DNA of 64,000 nt from Lewinellaceae bacterium (GTDB lineage Bacteria > Bacteroidota > Bacteroidia > Chitinophagales > Saprospiraceae). Positions 9,002 to 18,479 of this stretch are shown here, in pieces (position 1 is the stretch's first letter; each line of letters opens with the position of its first letter). The notes under the pieces are model-generated. The model was not told the DNA's origin. It ran no database searches and saw only the letters and a list, made by a program, of their open reading frames with translations. The stretch is taken from NCBI GenBank assembly GCA_020636405.1, contig JACJXW010000006.1, positions 372,001 through 436,000 of the forward strand. The letters run 5' to 3'. The translations under genes were made by a program, and so were the position numbers.

Positions 9002-9454
9002 TTACAAAAATAACTTTCCGTTCCACCATTCTTTTTCAATGATAGCATTGTACTTTTCGTAGAAATTCAGGGCCGGCTCATTCCAGTCCAGAACTTGCCA
9101 TTTGACCAGGCGGCACTCCTTCCGGCGGGCTTGTTCCAGAAATGCGTCAAAGAGCGCCCGCCCGATACCTTTGCCGCGATAGGCCTCCCGGACCACAAAA
9201 TCCTCGAGATACAGCATGCGCCCCTTCCAGGTGGAATAGGTAGTGTAATACAATGCCATAGCTACTATCCGGCCGTCGGCTTCGACTACCAGCGTTTCGA
9301 AATAGCCGGCTTCAAAGTCCCGGCGGTAGTCTTCAACCGATGCGGTGAATTCATGTTCGGCCCGTTCGTACAGGGCCAGCTCGCGGACCAGGGCATGTAC
9401 CGCGGGGAGGTCTTCCCTTTTCCCGGGGCGGACCGAAAATTTTGTTTCTTCCAT
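9002..9454 (-). CDS. GNAT N-acetyltransferase, SSAT (diamine acetyltransferase)-like
   Basis: A 150-residue single-domain GNAT enzyme that transfers acetyl from acetyl-CoA to an amine. The pyrophosphate-binding loop RGKGIGRA lies at 93-100 after the LEDFVV strand. The C-terminal NFYEKYNA holds the usual general-acid Tyr. The overall pattern (WKGRMLYLEDFVV and KWQVLDWNEPALNFY) resembles spermidine/spermine acetyltransferase-like members, so a polyamine or amino-acid analogue is a plausible substrate, but this is inference. It starts 22 bases from the acylphosphatase gene, so the two are likely one transcript. Confidence 0.85.
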   Translation of the reverse strand: MEETKFSVRPGKREDLPAVHALVRELALYERAEHEFTASVEDYRRDFEAGYFETLVVEADGRIVAMALYYTTYSTWKGRMLYLEDFVVREAYRGKGIGRALFDAFLEQARRKECRLVKWQVLDWNEPALNFYEKYNAIIEKEWWNGKLFL

Positions 9455-9475
9455 TATTAAAATTGGCTTTTGTCT

Positions 9476-9745
9476 TTATCGTTGTACCTCGAAATCCCGA
9501 AACCCCCTTGGCAGTCCTTCTTCTACTTCCACCTGTTCGACCCGGGCCAGGTCAGGGCCCTGTTCGCACCAGCGAATGAAAGCTTCCAGGGCAGCTTCGC
9601 CGCCCTCTGCTTCTGCGTATACGCTGCCGTCGGGTTCATTGCGCACAAAACCCCGAAGCCCCAGTTCCTCTGCCTTCCTGCAGGCAGACGCCCGGTACCA
9701 GACGCCTTGCACTCTGCCTCTTATCCGAAGCTTATAATGTTTCAT
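9476..9745 (-). CDS. acyP: Acylphosphatase
   Basis: An 89-residue acylphosphatase, which hydrolyses carboxyl-phosphate bonds such as acetyl phosphate. The GRVQGVWYR motif carries catalytic Arg18, and VRNEPDGSV carries catalytic Asn36. Length and spacing match the family (about 90 residues). It is upstream of the GNAT gene on the same strand and divergent from the amidohydrolase. Confidence 0.95.
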   Translation of the reverse strand: MKHYKLRIRGRVQGVWYRASACRKAEELGLRGFVRNEPDGSVYAEAEGGEAALEAFIRWCEQGPDLARVEQVEVEEGLPRGFRDFEVQR

Positions 9746-9917
9746 TTTTTGGGGGAGAAGATAAAAAATAATCCTTCATTGACCAATCCTCCGGGCTTCG
9801 GCTTAATGCCAACAGGATGGGGCAAAGAAAAATCAAAGAACAGGTTTGCCTTCCAACAGAGGAAATAGCACCTGCGGGAAATTCCTTAGCTTTACCGGAA
9901 ATCAAACGAAGATAGTA

Positions 9918-11633
9918 ATGAAAAAACCGGTTTTCCTCCTGCTGCTGGTTCTTGTCCTGCTGAACGCTTGCCAGCCGCTTACAGAATCGACTGTTGCTGA
10001 TACCATCCTGTCCAATGGTAACTTTTACACGGTTGATCCCACCAATCCCGGCGCCGAGGCCGTCGCTATTCGGGACGGGCGCATCCTTATGGTAGGCAGC
10101 AATGAAGACGTCGGGGCCCTCCGAGGGGACAGCACCGTGGTGCTGGACCTGCAAGGGCGGTTTGCCATGCCGGGCTTCATCGAGGGCCATGGCCATTTCT
10201 CAGGATTGGGGCAGAGCCTTATCCACCTGAATTTCCTGAAGTCCAGGAGCTGGAATGAGATCGTACAAATGGTTGCTGAAGCAGCCCAAAAGGCGGAACC
10301 GGGCGAATGGATCACCGGGCGGGGCTGGCATCAGGAAAAATGGTCGGAACCGCTGGAGCGCTCGGTGCTGGGGTATCCTTACAACGACCTGCTCAACGAG
10401 GTAGCGCCGAATAACCCGGTCATGCTGCGGCACGCCAGTGGCCATAGCCTGCTGGCCAATGCAAAGGCTATGGAAGCTGCCGGTATTTCGGCGGAAACGC
10501 CCGACCCCTTCGGAGGAGAGATCGTTCGCGACTCCCGGGGGGAAGCTATAGGGGTATTCGAGGAGACGGCGATGGGGCTGATCGAAAAGGTCTATGGAGA
10601 CTACCGGGCCACGCTCAGCTCCGAACAGAAAAAAAAGGAATGGCTTCGAGGGATCTCCCTGGCCGAAGAAGAATGCCTTTCCAAAGGCGTTACATCCTTC
10701 CAGGATGCCGGGTCTTCGTTTGAGGAGATCGATTGGTACACCGAACTGGCCCAAAAAGGCGAACTGGACCTGCGGCTCTGGGCCATGATCAGCGGCAGGC
10801 AGGATGATCTTGAGGAAAAGGCAGCCAACTTTCCTCAGGTTGGCATAGGCAATGATTTTTTTACTGTGCGGGCCATCAAAGGTTATATGGACGGCGCTCT
10901 CGGCGCCTTCGGCGCCTGGCTGCTGAAACCCTATTCTGATAAACCCGACTCCTACGGCAAGAATACGACCGACATTGATACCCTTAAAAAATGGGCGCAG
11001 ATCGCTTTCGACAACGGCCTCCAATATTGCGTACACGCTATTGGCGACCGCGGTAACCGCGAAGTACTGGATATTTTTGAGCAACAATTCAAGTCCGATC
11101 CGTCCCAAAAAGGGCTGCGCTGGCGCGTAGAACACGCCCAGCACCTGGATACGGCCGACATCCCCCGGTTTAAAGAAATGGAGGTGATCGCTTCTATGCA
11201 GGGCATCCATTGTACTTCCGACGCGCCCTTTGTGGTAAAACGGCTCGGTGAAGAACGCGCCCGCCTCGGAGCCTACCCCTGGCGCACGCTGCTGGATAAT
11301 GGAGTCATCATTGCCAACGGTACCGATGCCCCCGTGGAAGATGTGGACCCCATCGAGTGCTTCTATGCTTCCGTTACCCGCAAACGCGCCGACAGCGGGA
11401 TGGAATTTTTTCCCGAACAACGCATGACCCGCGAAGAAGCTATCTACTCCTATACCCTGGGCAATGCTTTTGCCGCCTTTGAGGAAAAGCTGAAAGGGTC
11501 GCTGGAAAAGGGAAAAGTGGCAGATATCGTAGTGCTGTCCAAAGACCTCACCGCTTGCTCCGATGAGGAGGTCCTGGAAACGGAAGTGTTGATGACCATC
11601 GTGGATGGCAAGGTGAAGTATGAAAAGGAATAA
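9918..11633 (+). CDS. YtcJ-like amidohydrolase family 3 lipoprotein
   Basis: A 571-residue metal-dependent hydrolase of amidohydrolase family 3 (YtcJ/NfdA type). A signal peptide ends in a lipobox, LNAC (Cys18), so the enzyme is predicted to be envelope-anchored. The barrel begins after the ILSNGNFYTVDP strand. HGH (His91, His93) follows PGFIEG, and later metal or catalytic segments are HAIGDRGN, RVEHAQHLD and NGTDAPVEDVDP. Substrate is unknown; family members act on amides or formamides. I chose ATG 9918, as it begins the signal peptide; the frame is open to 9846. A self-complementary repeat follows the stop. Confidence 0.9.
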   Translation: MKKPVFLLLLVLVLLNACQPLTESTVADTILSNGNFYTVDPTNPGAEAVAIRDGRILMVGSNEDVGALRGDSTVVLDLQGRFAMPGFIEGHGHFSGLGQSLIHLNFLKSRSWNEIVQMVAEAAQKAEPGEWITGRGWHQEKWSEPLERSVLGYPYNDLLNEVAPNNPVMLRHASGHSLLANAKAMEAAGISAETPDPFGGEIVRDSRGEAIGVFEETAMGLIEKVYGDYRATLSSEQKKKEWLRGISLAEEECLSKGVTSFQDAGSSFEEIDWYTELAQKGELDLRLWAMISGRQDDLEEKAANFPQVGIGNDFFTVRAIKGYMDGALGAFGAWLLKPYSDKPDSYGKNTTDIDTLKKWAQIAFDNGLQYCVHAIGDRGNREVLDIFEQQFKSDPSQKGLRWRVEHAQHLDTADIPRFKEMEVIASMQGIHCTSDAPFVVKRLGEERARLGAYPWRTLLDNGVIIANGTDAPVEDVDPIECFYASVTRKRADSGMEFFPEQRMTREEAIYSYTLGNAFAAFEEKLKGSLEKGKVADIVVLSKDLTACSDEEVLETEVLMTIVDGKVKYEKE

Positions 11634-11640
11634 GGGATTT

Positions 11641-11725
11641 GCGATTTATGATTTTTGATGTGCGGTTTGCCAGAACACCGCACATCAAAAATCAAAAATC
11701 AAAAATCAAAAATCATAAATCAAAC
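11641..11725. repeat. Self-complementary word repeat, locus A (ATCAAAA words)
   Basis: Between two convergent stops. The left arm reads GATTTATGATTTTTGATGTG then CGGT; the right arm begins ACCGCACATC and continues as four to five ATCAAAA copies before ATCATAAATC. The arms match end to end, but the right arm has extra copies of the word, so copy number has drifted in one arm only. It shares words with locus E (40076-40171). It could act as a bidirectional terminator. Confidence 0.8.
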
Positions 11726-11730
11726 GCCCC

Positions 11731-14523
11731 CTACTTGCTCCCCCGCAGCAGGGTAATGTACCCGCTGAGCAGTTCCGGGAACGGCGTGATGCCGGTCACC
11801 CTTCGTTCGAAGTACCGGCAGCTGTAGTAGTAGGTCCCTTCGGCCAGTTCCTTACCCTGAAGGTTGGTGCCATCCCAGTTGAGGTTCGGGTCATTCGTAC
11901 TGAAGACCAATTCTCCCCAACGATTGAAGACGTTGAACTCTACCCGGTCGATGAAACAGAAGGGGTAGGGTTTGAAAAGGTCATTCTGGCCATCGCCGTT
12001 GGGCGTAAAGGTATTGGGCAGGAAGTAGGAGGGGCAGTTGTCCACACAAACGATATTGCTGGGCGCGCTCCGGTTCTCGAAGGTGTCGAGCGCAACTACG
12101 TAATAACAGCCGGCTATTCCGATTTCCGGCTTGTGCTCGAATTCCGTAAGCCTGGAATCGTCTATACGCGCTACCCGGGTAAACTCGCTGCCTTCAAAAG
12201 GAGCAAAGAAAACTTCATATCCCACTACGTCATCAGTTTCTTCGCAAATGTCCATTGGGTTCTCCCAGATCAGGGTGTTGAACAAAAGCTCTTCGTCCGT
12301 GCAGCTGACCGCTTCGTCACAGGCATTGCGGACTTCCAGGGTGGGCGGGCAGGGAGCAATATTGTCGGCCGGAGAACCACAGGCCTCTTGCGAATCGTTC
12401 TTCAGGGAGTCCATAACCCCCTGCACTCCATAGGAGCCCAGGCTTTGGATCAGGTAGCAGTATTCTTTGCCGTTGATCAGCCCCTCATCTGTGTAAGGCG
12501 GTTCCAGGACTACCGCCAGAGGGTCTAAACCTCCCTGATCATCAACGCGGAAGACGGTATATTCATAATTTTCCCACGGGACCTTTTCCTGCCAATTCAG
12601 CACATTGGCATTATCGGTTGGGGCGATGCTGAGAAATACCGACGATGCAGGGTTGGTCGCTCCCAGCAGAGTGGTGTTCTCAATGTAAAAGTTGATCTTG
12701 TAACTATAGGCGGTACTTCGGGTATTCAGCCCGGTATCTACAAAGCAGGTATCATTGGCGCCTTGAGGCCCGGAGAAGAAGGGGCTGACAAAATCCACCC
12801 CGATCTTGTCGAAGTCTCCATCGGCAGGATTGATGCCTTCGGCACGCAGTACTTCGTAGCGGTAAGGCCCGGGATTTTCCAGCGTATCCAGGTCCATCGC
12901 CACCGGCTTGGTCCAGCATACCTGCATCTCGCCGTCACCGTTGCCGGTCCGGAGCACACTCACCTGGGTGATGAGCGGAATATCGCGGTCCAGTTGAATG
13001 CAAACCTCATCGGAAGGAAGGCTTTCCACTACGTTGAAGGTATATTGCCCCCCGGGAGTCGTCTTGGCAAACTGTGCAAGGATGCGGTAACAGTAGGTGC
13101 GGCCCCGTTCCACGTTCGAGTCATTGAAAACGTAGCGCCCGTCTGCTTCCTCCATGATGGGTACGTTGTTGAGCTTGGTGTAGCCGCGGCCCTCCAGCCC
13201 CGGCCGGCAAGTATCCGGAGGGAAGTTGTTGCTGCCTTGCCTTCGCCAGACGGTGAATCCACGGAAGTAGTTATCTTCGGCATCTTCACAGAAGTAGGGT
13301 TTGGCCCAGGAGACGGTGACAATCCCCGAATTGGACTCTGCCTGTACATCTTCCGGCGGCGGCCCTACCACTTTTATGCGAACTGTTTTGAGAGTGGCCA
13401 GCCCGGTGGTGTCGCCAAAGTAATTATCGGTAGCTTTGAAGACCACGGAATAGTACTGGTCGGAAATATGTTCACAGGCGGTCTGCCATCGGAAGGTCTT
13501 CCGTACGGGGTCTTCTTCGAAAGCGTTGTTGTCGGGGGTGAAGGTGGCTGGGCTGACCGGCACCTCAAACGGGCCGCCCAGGGCAGTGAGCCGTACCAGT
13601 TGGCTGACTTCTTCAAGTGGGGCAGTACCCACCACTTCGAACTCAAGCACTTCTCCGGCAATGATGCAGATCTCGTCGAAAGGGGTTTCCACCTTCGGAG
13701 GCAGGTTCTCGCATTCCTCGATCAGGATCTGCATGTCCCTCACGATGGTGTCGATGGGGATCCCGTCCCGGTACTCGACGATGATCATGGCCAGATTGTA
13801 CTCACCGGGGCGCTGGGGGGCGTTCCAGACAATATCTCCGTTTACGGAGTTGATGGTCAGGTTGTTGTTGATCGGGTCGGGGCCGATGAGGTAAGGCCAG
13901 ATGTAATTGGGCACTACTGTCCCCACATCCTGAAGCGGCTGAATAAAGTGGTAGGAAAGGCTGTCCCCATCGGGGTCGTAAGCGTTGGGGTTGTGTGTGA
14001 ATACTTTACCGACACAACCGATATCGATCGGCGGTTGCAGGAGTACCGGTGTATTGTTACATCCCTGGAATTGCGGGTTGGGAAAAGTATAAGTGGTTTG
14101 AATGTGAAACTTCACCTGGTCCGAATTGGGAAAATTGACATTGAGGATGCCTCCGTTCCGGTTGGGGTCGGTCATGGAGAGGACGTAAGTGCCCCGGGAA
14201 GGGTAGGTGTGCAGGGCGATATAGAGGTTTTTCTTGGTATCGTTCTCCAGGATCTCACCCTGTGGCGGGTTGCCGGGGCCATTGAACCGGGCTACGCGCT
14301 CGCAGTTGCCGTCGCCCCAGCAGATCGTAAGCGTATCGCGGTCAGCGGGACGGCTGCTGGCCTTGGTGTAAGTTGTGATGGTTGCCCGTACGGTCAGGCT
14401 TTCTACACAGTCGCCTACCTGTTCGACGGTTATTTCTCCAGCGCGGTTGTGAGTGGCCAGTGCCTGCCCGACACTGCCGGCCACAAGAATAAAGAGAAGA
14501 AGAAATTGGTATATCTTGGGCAT
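11731..14523 (-). CDS. Large secreted protein with T9SS type B (gliding motility-associated) sorting domain
   Basis: A 930-residue exported protein. A signal peptide precedes a mature N terminus ATHNRAGEI that I associate with large Saprospiria surface proteins. Several beta-sandwich or fibronectin-like modules follow, for example around VTVSWAKPYFCEDAEDN and MQVCWTKPVAMDLDTLENP. The C-terminal ~95 residues are a CHU_C/T9SS type B domain: NTFTPNGDGQNDLFKP, then VFNRWGELVF, WDGTN and GTYYYSC. It is predicted to be carried to the cell surface by the type IX system. ATG 14523 is preferred over TTG 14529. No enzymatic motif is visible. Confidence 0.88.
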   Translation of the reverse strand: MPKIYQFLLLFILVAGSVGQALATHNRAGEITVEQVGDCVESLTVRATITTYTKASSRPADRDTLTICWGDGNCERVARFNGPGNPPQGEILENDTKKNLYIALHTYPSRGTYVLSMTDPNRNGGILNVNFPNSDQVKFHIQTTYTFPNPQFQGCNNTPVLLQPPIDIGCVGKVFTHNPNAYDPDGDSLSYHFIQPLQDVGTVVPNYIWPYLIGPDPINNNLTINSVNGDIVWNAPQRPGEYNLAMIIVEYRDGIPIDTIVRDMQILIEECENLPPKVETPFDEICIIAGEVLEFEVVGTAPLEEVSQLVRLTALGGPFEVPVSPATFTPDNNAFEEDPVRKTFRWQTACEHISDQYYSVVFKATDNYFGDTTGLATLKTVRIKVVGPPPEDVQAESNSGIVTVSWAKPYFCEDAEDNYFRGFTVWRRQGSNNFPPDTCRPGLEGRGYTKLNNVPIMEEADGRYVFNDSNVERGRTYCYRILAQFAKTTPGGQYTFNVVESLPSDEVCIQLDRDIPLITQVSVLRTGNGDGEMQVCWTKPVAMDLDTLENPGPYRYEVLRAEGINPADGDFDKIGVDFVSPFFSGPQGANDTCFVDTGLNTRSTAYSYKINFYIENTTLLGATNPASSVFLSIAPTDNANVLNWQEKVPWENYEYTVFRVDDQGGLDPLAVVLEPPYTDEGLINGKEYCYLIQSLGSYGVQGVMDSLKNDSQEACGSPADNIAPCPPTLEVRNACDEAVSCTDEELLFNTLIWENPMDICEETDDVVGYEVFFAPFEGSEFTRVARIDDSRLTEFEHKPEIGIAGCYYVVALDTFENRSAPSNIVCVDNCPSYFLPNTFTPNGDGQNDLFKPYPFCFIDRVEFNVFNRWGELVFSTNDPNLNWDGTNLQGKELAEGTYYYSCRYFERRVTGITPFPELLSGYITLLRGSK

Positions 14524-14801
14524 AAGCAATAGTTTTGATCAATCGTCGTTAGTACAAGTTACTAATTTATGCGGACGCCGGGTACGTTTGTATCTAACAA
14601 AACACATTGTGCCGGCATATTCCGGAAGGAATAACTGCTTCCTGTTTAACGACGGGGCAGAGAAAATAGTTTGTAGGAAATATCGCCTGGAAGTCAATGA
14701 GAGGAAATTTGCCGCTCGCCTGATTAAGGCCGTGCGGGCGGGAGATAGGCCGAAATTTGAGCGAACCCTTGAACTTTCAGGCCCCGAAGCCTTAGAATAA
14801 T

Positions 14802-16037
14802 ATGCAAAGAAAGTACCCCCTGATCGTTTTCGCAGTATTGATCGCCGGTTTTGTCTTGCGGGAATGGGCGCGGCCAAACCACCTGGGTGCGGCTATGCTG
14901 AGTTACGAAGTAAAACAGAAGATGGCGTTGCTGGATCCTGCCTTCAGCCAGTTCGTTCACGATTACGAGTCTTTCCTCCAACAACATTTACAGGAGGAAG
15001 GAGTGCCCGGCGCCGCGGTTGCGATCATCAAGGACAGTACCGTCGCCCTGGCCCGCGCTTATGGCGTCCGCTCGGTAGATTCCGGCGAACCGGCCGGCCT
15101 TCATACCGTTTTTCGCATCGCTTCCTTGTCGAAAGGCTTCACCGGGCTGCTTTCTGCCCTTATTGTGGAAGAAGGAACCCTGAGTTGGGAAGAGCCTGTT
15201 TACCGCCATGTTCCAGGCCTTCGCCTGAAATCGGAGGAACAGGCCAGGGCATTGCAGTTGCGGCATGTTTTGAGCCATACCACCGGCCTGCCCCGGCATA
15301 CGTATTCCAACCTGCTGAATATGGGGATGTCCTATCCTGCTATTCTGGAAATGCTGGATCAGGTAGAACCTTCCCACCCGGTGGGCGCCTACCATAATTA
15401 TCAGAATGTGGCCTTCAGCCTCGCCGGAGATGTGCTGCAGTCCGCCACCGGTAAGCCCTTCGGACAGCTTTTGCAGGAACGCTTGTTCTCCTCACTGAAC
15501 ATGGAGGATGCCTCTGTTTCCTATGAAGCTTTTATCGGCAATGAGAACCGCGCCCTGCCGCACCGCCGCGCCGCCGCCGGCTTCGAGACAGTGAAGATAG
15601 AGCCCAACTACTACGAAGTACTGCCTTCTGCGGGTATCAACGCCAGCATAAGCGATATGGTGGAATGGCTGCAACTCCTGCTGGGCAACCGGCCGCACAT
15701 CGCCTCCGAAGCCCTGCTCGACCAGGTATTTCAACCCTTCGTTGAGATACCGGTAAAAGACCGGGTGTTGCGCAAATGGCCCGGGCTGGAAGCTGCTCAT
15801 TACGGAATGGGCTGGCGGGTACTCACCCTTAAAAGCGGGATGGAAGTCGTTGAACACAGCGGATTTGTAAACGGCTACCGGGCGGAGATCGCTTTCAGCC
15901 GCAGGGAAAAGGTAGGTATTGTCTTGCTGACGAACGCACCCAATTATACGGTCGGGGCCTGTGCCCCCGCTTTTTTTGAACAGTATCGGGCCCAATGCAT
16001 GCAACCGGAAAATTGCGGAAGTACGAACGGCTCCTGA
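14802..16037 (+). CDS. Serine hydrolase, class C beta-lactamase/PBP-like
   Basis: A 411-residue serine hydrolase of the beta-lactamase class C/penicillin-binding family. The N terminus has one hydrophobic segment (about 5-20) that may be a signal anchor. The catalytic SxxK is Ser108-Lys111 (SLSK), the YxN motif is Tyr201-Asn203 (YQN), and an HSG triad replaces KTG near residue 350 (VEHSGFVNGY). All three are intact, so it is probably active. Relatives include D-aminopeptidases, esterases and carboxypeptidases; the substrate cannot be chosen. It is divergent from the T9SS protein. Confidence 0.9.
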   Translation: MQRKYPLIVFAVLIAGFVLREWARPNHLGAAMLSYEVKQKMALLDPAFSQFVHDYESFLQQHLQEEGVPGAAVAIIKDSTVALARAYGVRSVDSGEPAGLHTVFRIASLSKGFTGLLSALIVEEGTLSWEEPVYRHVPGLRLKSEEQARALQLRHVLSHTTGLPRHTYSNLLNMGMSYPAILEMLDQVEPSHPVGAYHNYQNVAFSLAGDVLQSATGKPFGQLLQERLFSSLNMEDASVSYEAFIGNENRALPHRRAAAGFETVKIEPNYYEVLPSAGINASISDMVEWLQLLLGNRPHIASEALLDQVFQPFVEIPVKDRVLRKWPGLEAAHYGMGWRVLTLKSGMEVVEHSGFVNGYRAEIAFSRREKVGIVLLTNAPNYTVGACAPAFFEQYRAQCMQPENCGSTNGS

Positions 16038-16132
16038 TAGTCCTGGAACCCTGCCGGTGCTCTTGTCCGCTGTTACAGGAAAGGCCGCCGGTAAGGTAAA
16101 GCAGGCATTGTAATCCCTCCGGGTTCGCAGCA

Positions 16133-18259
16133 TCATCTCCTCAAAAAATCCTCCTTCCTTATTCCCAGTTTTTGCATTTTGGCAAAGAGCGTTTTATCCT
16201 TGAGGCCCAGTATCCGGGCTGCTCCTTTGTCGCCGCTCACCCTCCATTGAGTCTGGAAGAGGGCTTTTAGTATGTGTTCCCGCTGCATTTCCTCAAAAGT
16301 CAGCAGCTTGTCACCGGTTATTTTACCGGCTTTGCTGACAGGCAGCCAGGCGCCGGGAAGCAGGTTTGGGCCGTTTTCCAGGATGACCGCCCGTTCGATG
16401 AGATTCTCCAGTTCGCGGATGTTGCCGGGAAAATCGTATTGGAGCAGGCCGTCCAGCGCTTTTTTGGAAATCCGTTTAAAATCTTTGCCGGCCCGGGGAG
16501 CATATTTTTCCAGGAAGTGTTGAGCCAGGAGGGGAATGTCTTCCCGTCGTTCCCGCAGGGGGATACTATGGATGGGGAAGACGTTGAGGCGATAGAACAA
16601 GTCCTCCCGGAAGGCGCCGTCCTTCACCATCAGTTCCAGGTCGCGGTTAGTTGCGGCGATGATACGGACGTCGGCCCGGGTTGTGGAGGTATCGCCCAGT
16701 CGGTCGAACTCGCCTTCCTGCAGCACCCGCAACAGCTTGGGCTGCAGCTCGAGGGGCAATTCGCCGATCTCGTCCAGGAAGAGGGTGCCTTTATCCGCAA
16801 GTTCGAACTTGCCGGTTTTATTGGCGATGGCGCCGGTAAAGGCTCCCTTTTTGTGCCCGAATAGTTCGCTTTCGATGAGTTCCTTCGGCAGGGCGGCACA
16901 GTTGACCTTGATGAGCGGCCTTTCCTTGCGACGGCTGGACTCGTGGATGCCCCGCGCCAGGAGCTCCTTTCCGGTTCCGGATTCACCGGTTATGAGCACG
17001 GTCGTATCGGTGGCGGCTACTTGTATGGCCTGTTGCAACACTTTTTCATATTCCTTGCTCTTGCAGATGATGCTCTCAAAGTGGTAATCCCGGTTGATCT
17101 CTTCCTGCAGGTATTCGTTTTCCGCTTCCACCTGTTGTTTAAGCTGCCTGATCTCATGGAGGGCTTCCACCAGGGCCAGCTCTCTTTTTTTACGCTCCGT
17201 AATATCCCGTACGATGGCGCAGTTGAGGTCCTGATTGTTGAATCTCAGGTGATTTGCCGTTACTTCGATCGGCATTTGCGTCCGGTCTTTCCGCACCGAA
17301 GTGCGTTCGAAGGTGAACGATCTTTTCTCCAATATTTCCGACCAGTGCTGGCGCCACAGAGCTGGCGTCATGTTGACGTCCAGGTCAAATATGCTCATCT
17401 GGTTGAATTCCTCCCGGGTGTAACCCAGTTCTCTCACCACCGATTCGTTGAAGCGTACGAAATGTCCGCTCTCGTCGATGAGGTAGATCAGGTCTTTGGC
17501 CCGGTTAATGATCTCATCGGATAATTTAAGCGATAATTCCAGCTCTTTTTGCTCGGTAATATCCTGATAGGTGCCCAGTATCTTTTGGGGCCTGTTGTTT
17601 CTTAGGACTGGTTTGCCGATGCAACGCACCCACTTGAGCTGTTGAGCGGTATCCCGGATCTGCAGGTTGATGTCATATGGGATGCCCTCCTGTACCGCTT
17701 TGCGCATGGCCTCTCTGGCCAATGCCTGATCAACAAAGTGATGGATGATCCGGGAGGGCAACAGGCCCTCTGCCTCCTTCAACCCGAATATGCAAAGCGC
17801 TTCTTCAGAGGCGATGATGGCCTTTTCATCGCGGTTCCACTTCCATCCCCCTACCTTTACGGCCTTTTCAGTTTCCTCCAGAATGGTTTTGTAAAAGTTG
17901 GACTCCGTAATGTCCCGCACAATGGCGCAGATTAGATTTTTTCCATTATTTGAGAAAAAAAGAGAAAAAACCTCTACTATGTAGGGCTCTCCTTTCTTTT
18001 TTCGATGTGTGGTTTTGAAGTGGTCAACTCCTTTTTGCTGGACGATTTCCCAGTGCCGCCCCCATTTCTCAGCGGTCAGTTCCGGGTTGACGTCGAACAT
18101 CGTCAGCTTTTTCATTTCTGCCTGGCTGTAGCCCAGGCTTTTGCAGAAACTCTTGTTGGCAAAGACAATGCGTCCTGACTGGCCGATCCAGATCACATCA
18201 TAGGGCAGGGCCTCTATGAACCAGAGGCTAACTTCATGTAAGGAGGAAGGTTTTGGCAT
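16133..18259 (-). CDS. Sigma-54 activator with three PAS domains
   Basis: A 708-residue bacterial enhancer-binding protein. Three PAS/PAC modules lie at about 14-120, 130-236 and 245-356; the first and third resemble each other (FDVNPELTAEKWGRHW and FDLDVNMTPALWRQHW). A coiled-coil linker follows at 360-390. The AAA+ domain has Walker A GESGTGKE (425-432), the sigma-54 contact loop GAFTGA (472-477) and Walker B GTLFLDEIGE (491-500). A Fis-type helix-turn-helix lies at about 675-703. It should remodel sigma-54 polymerase in response to a ligand or redox signal. A sigma-54-like promoter lies in the shared region with yceI. Confidence 0.93.
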   Translation of the reverse strand: MPKPSSLHEVSLWFIEALPYDVIWIGQSGRIVFANKSFCKSLGYSQAEMKKLTMFDVNPELTAEKWGRHWEIVQQKGVDHFKTTHRKKKGEPYIVEVFSLFFSNNGKNLICAIVRDITESNFYKTILEETEKAVKVGGWKWNRDEKAIIASEEALCIFGLKEAEGLLPSRIIHHFVDQALAREAMRKAVQEGIPYDINLQIRDTAQQLKWVRCIGKPVLRNNRPQKILGTYQDITEQKELELSLKLSDEIINRAKDLIYLIDESGHFVRFNESVVRELGYTREEFNQMSIFDLDVNMTPALWRQHWSEILEKRSFTFERTSVRKDRTQMPIEVTANHLRFNNQDLNCAIVRDITERKKRELALVEALHEIRQLKQQVEAENEYLQEEINRDYHFESIICKSKEYEKVLQQAIQVAATDTTVLITGESGTGKELLARGIHESSRRKERPLIKVNCAALPKELIESELFGHKKGAFTGAIANKTGKFELADKGTLFLDEIGELPLELQPKLLRVLQEGEFDRLGDTSTTRADVRIIAATNRDLELMVKDGAFREDLFYRLNVFPIHSIPLRERREDIPLLAQHFLEKYAPRAGKDFKRISKKALDGLLQYDFPGNIRELENLIERAVILENGPNLLPGAWLPVSKAGKITGDKLLTFEEMQREHILKALFQTQWRVSGDKGAARILGLKDKTLFAKMQKLGIRKEDFLRR

Positions 18260-18380
18260 AACTGCTGTCTTTTCGGGTAAATGGCTAATTTTTTCTAAAA
18301 TAACAGAAAATTCTGGTTATTGAGAAAATAAATTTCATTAAATGTGAATTAAATAATTGATTGTCAGTTATTTGTGATGT

Positions 18381-18396
18381 TGGCATGCCGTTTGGT
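18381..18396 (+). promoter_or_regulatory. Candidate sigma-54 promoter upstream of yceI
   Basis: TGGCATGCCGTTTGGT matches the -24/-12 consensus (TGGCACG-N4-TTGCW) except at the C of -24 and the GC of -12, which is GG here. Spacing is exact. It lies about 84 bases before the YceI start and beside the divergent sigma-54 activator gene. The -12 mismatch is at a strongly conserved base, so confidence is moderate. Confidence 0.45.
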
Positions 18397-18479
18397 TATA
18401 ATTGGACGAAATAATGTCCCACTTGTCGGTTTGCTTTTCGATCAGGGGGGCAATTCAAAAAATCAAAATCTAATTCAAA

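Noticed and set aside
10200..11420. 406-codon minus-strand frame opposite the amidohydrolase
   Set aside because: It overlaps a conserved enzyme on the other strand and has no domain signature.
12763..14532. 589-codon plus-strand frame opposite the T9SS type B gene
   Set aside because: It is antisense to a protein with clear signal peptide and sorting domain; the plus-strand translation has no domain or signal. It is a shadow frame.
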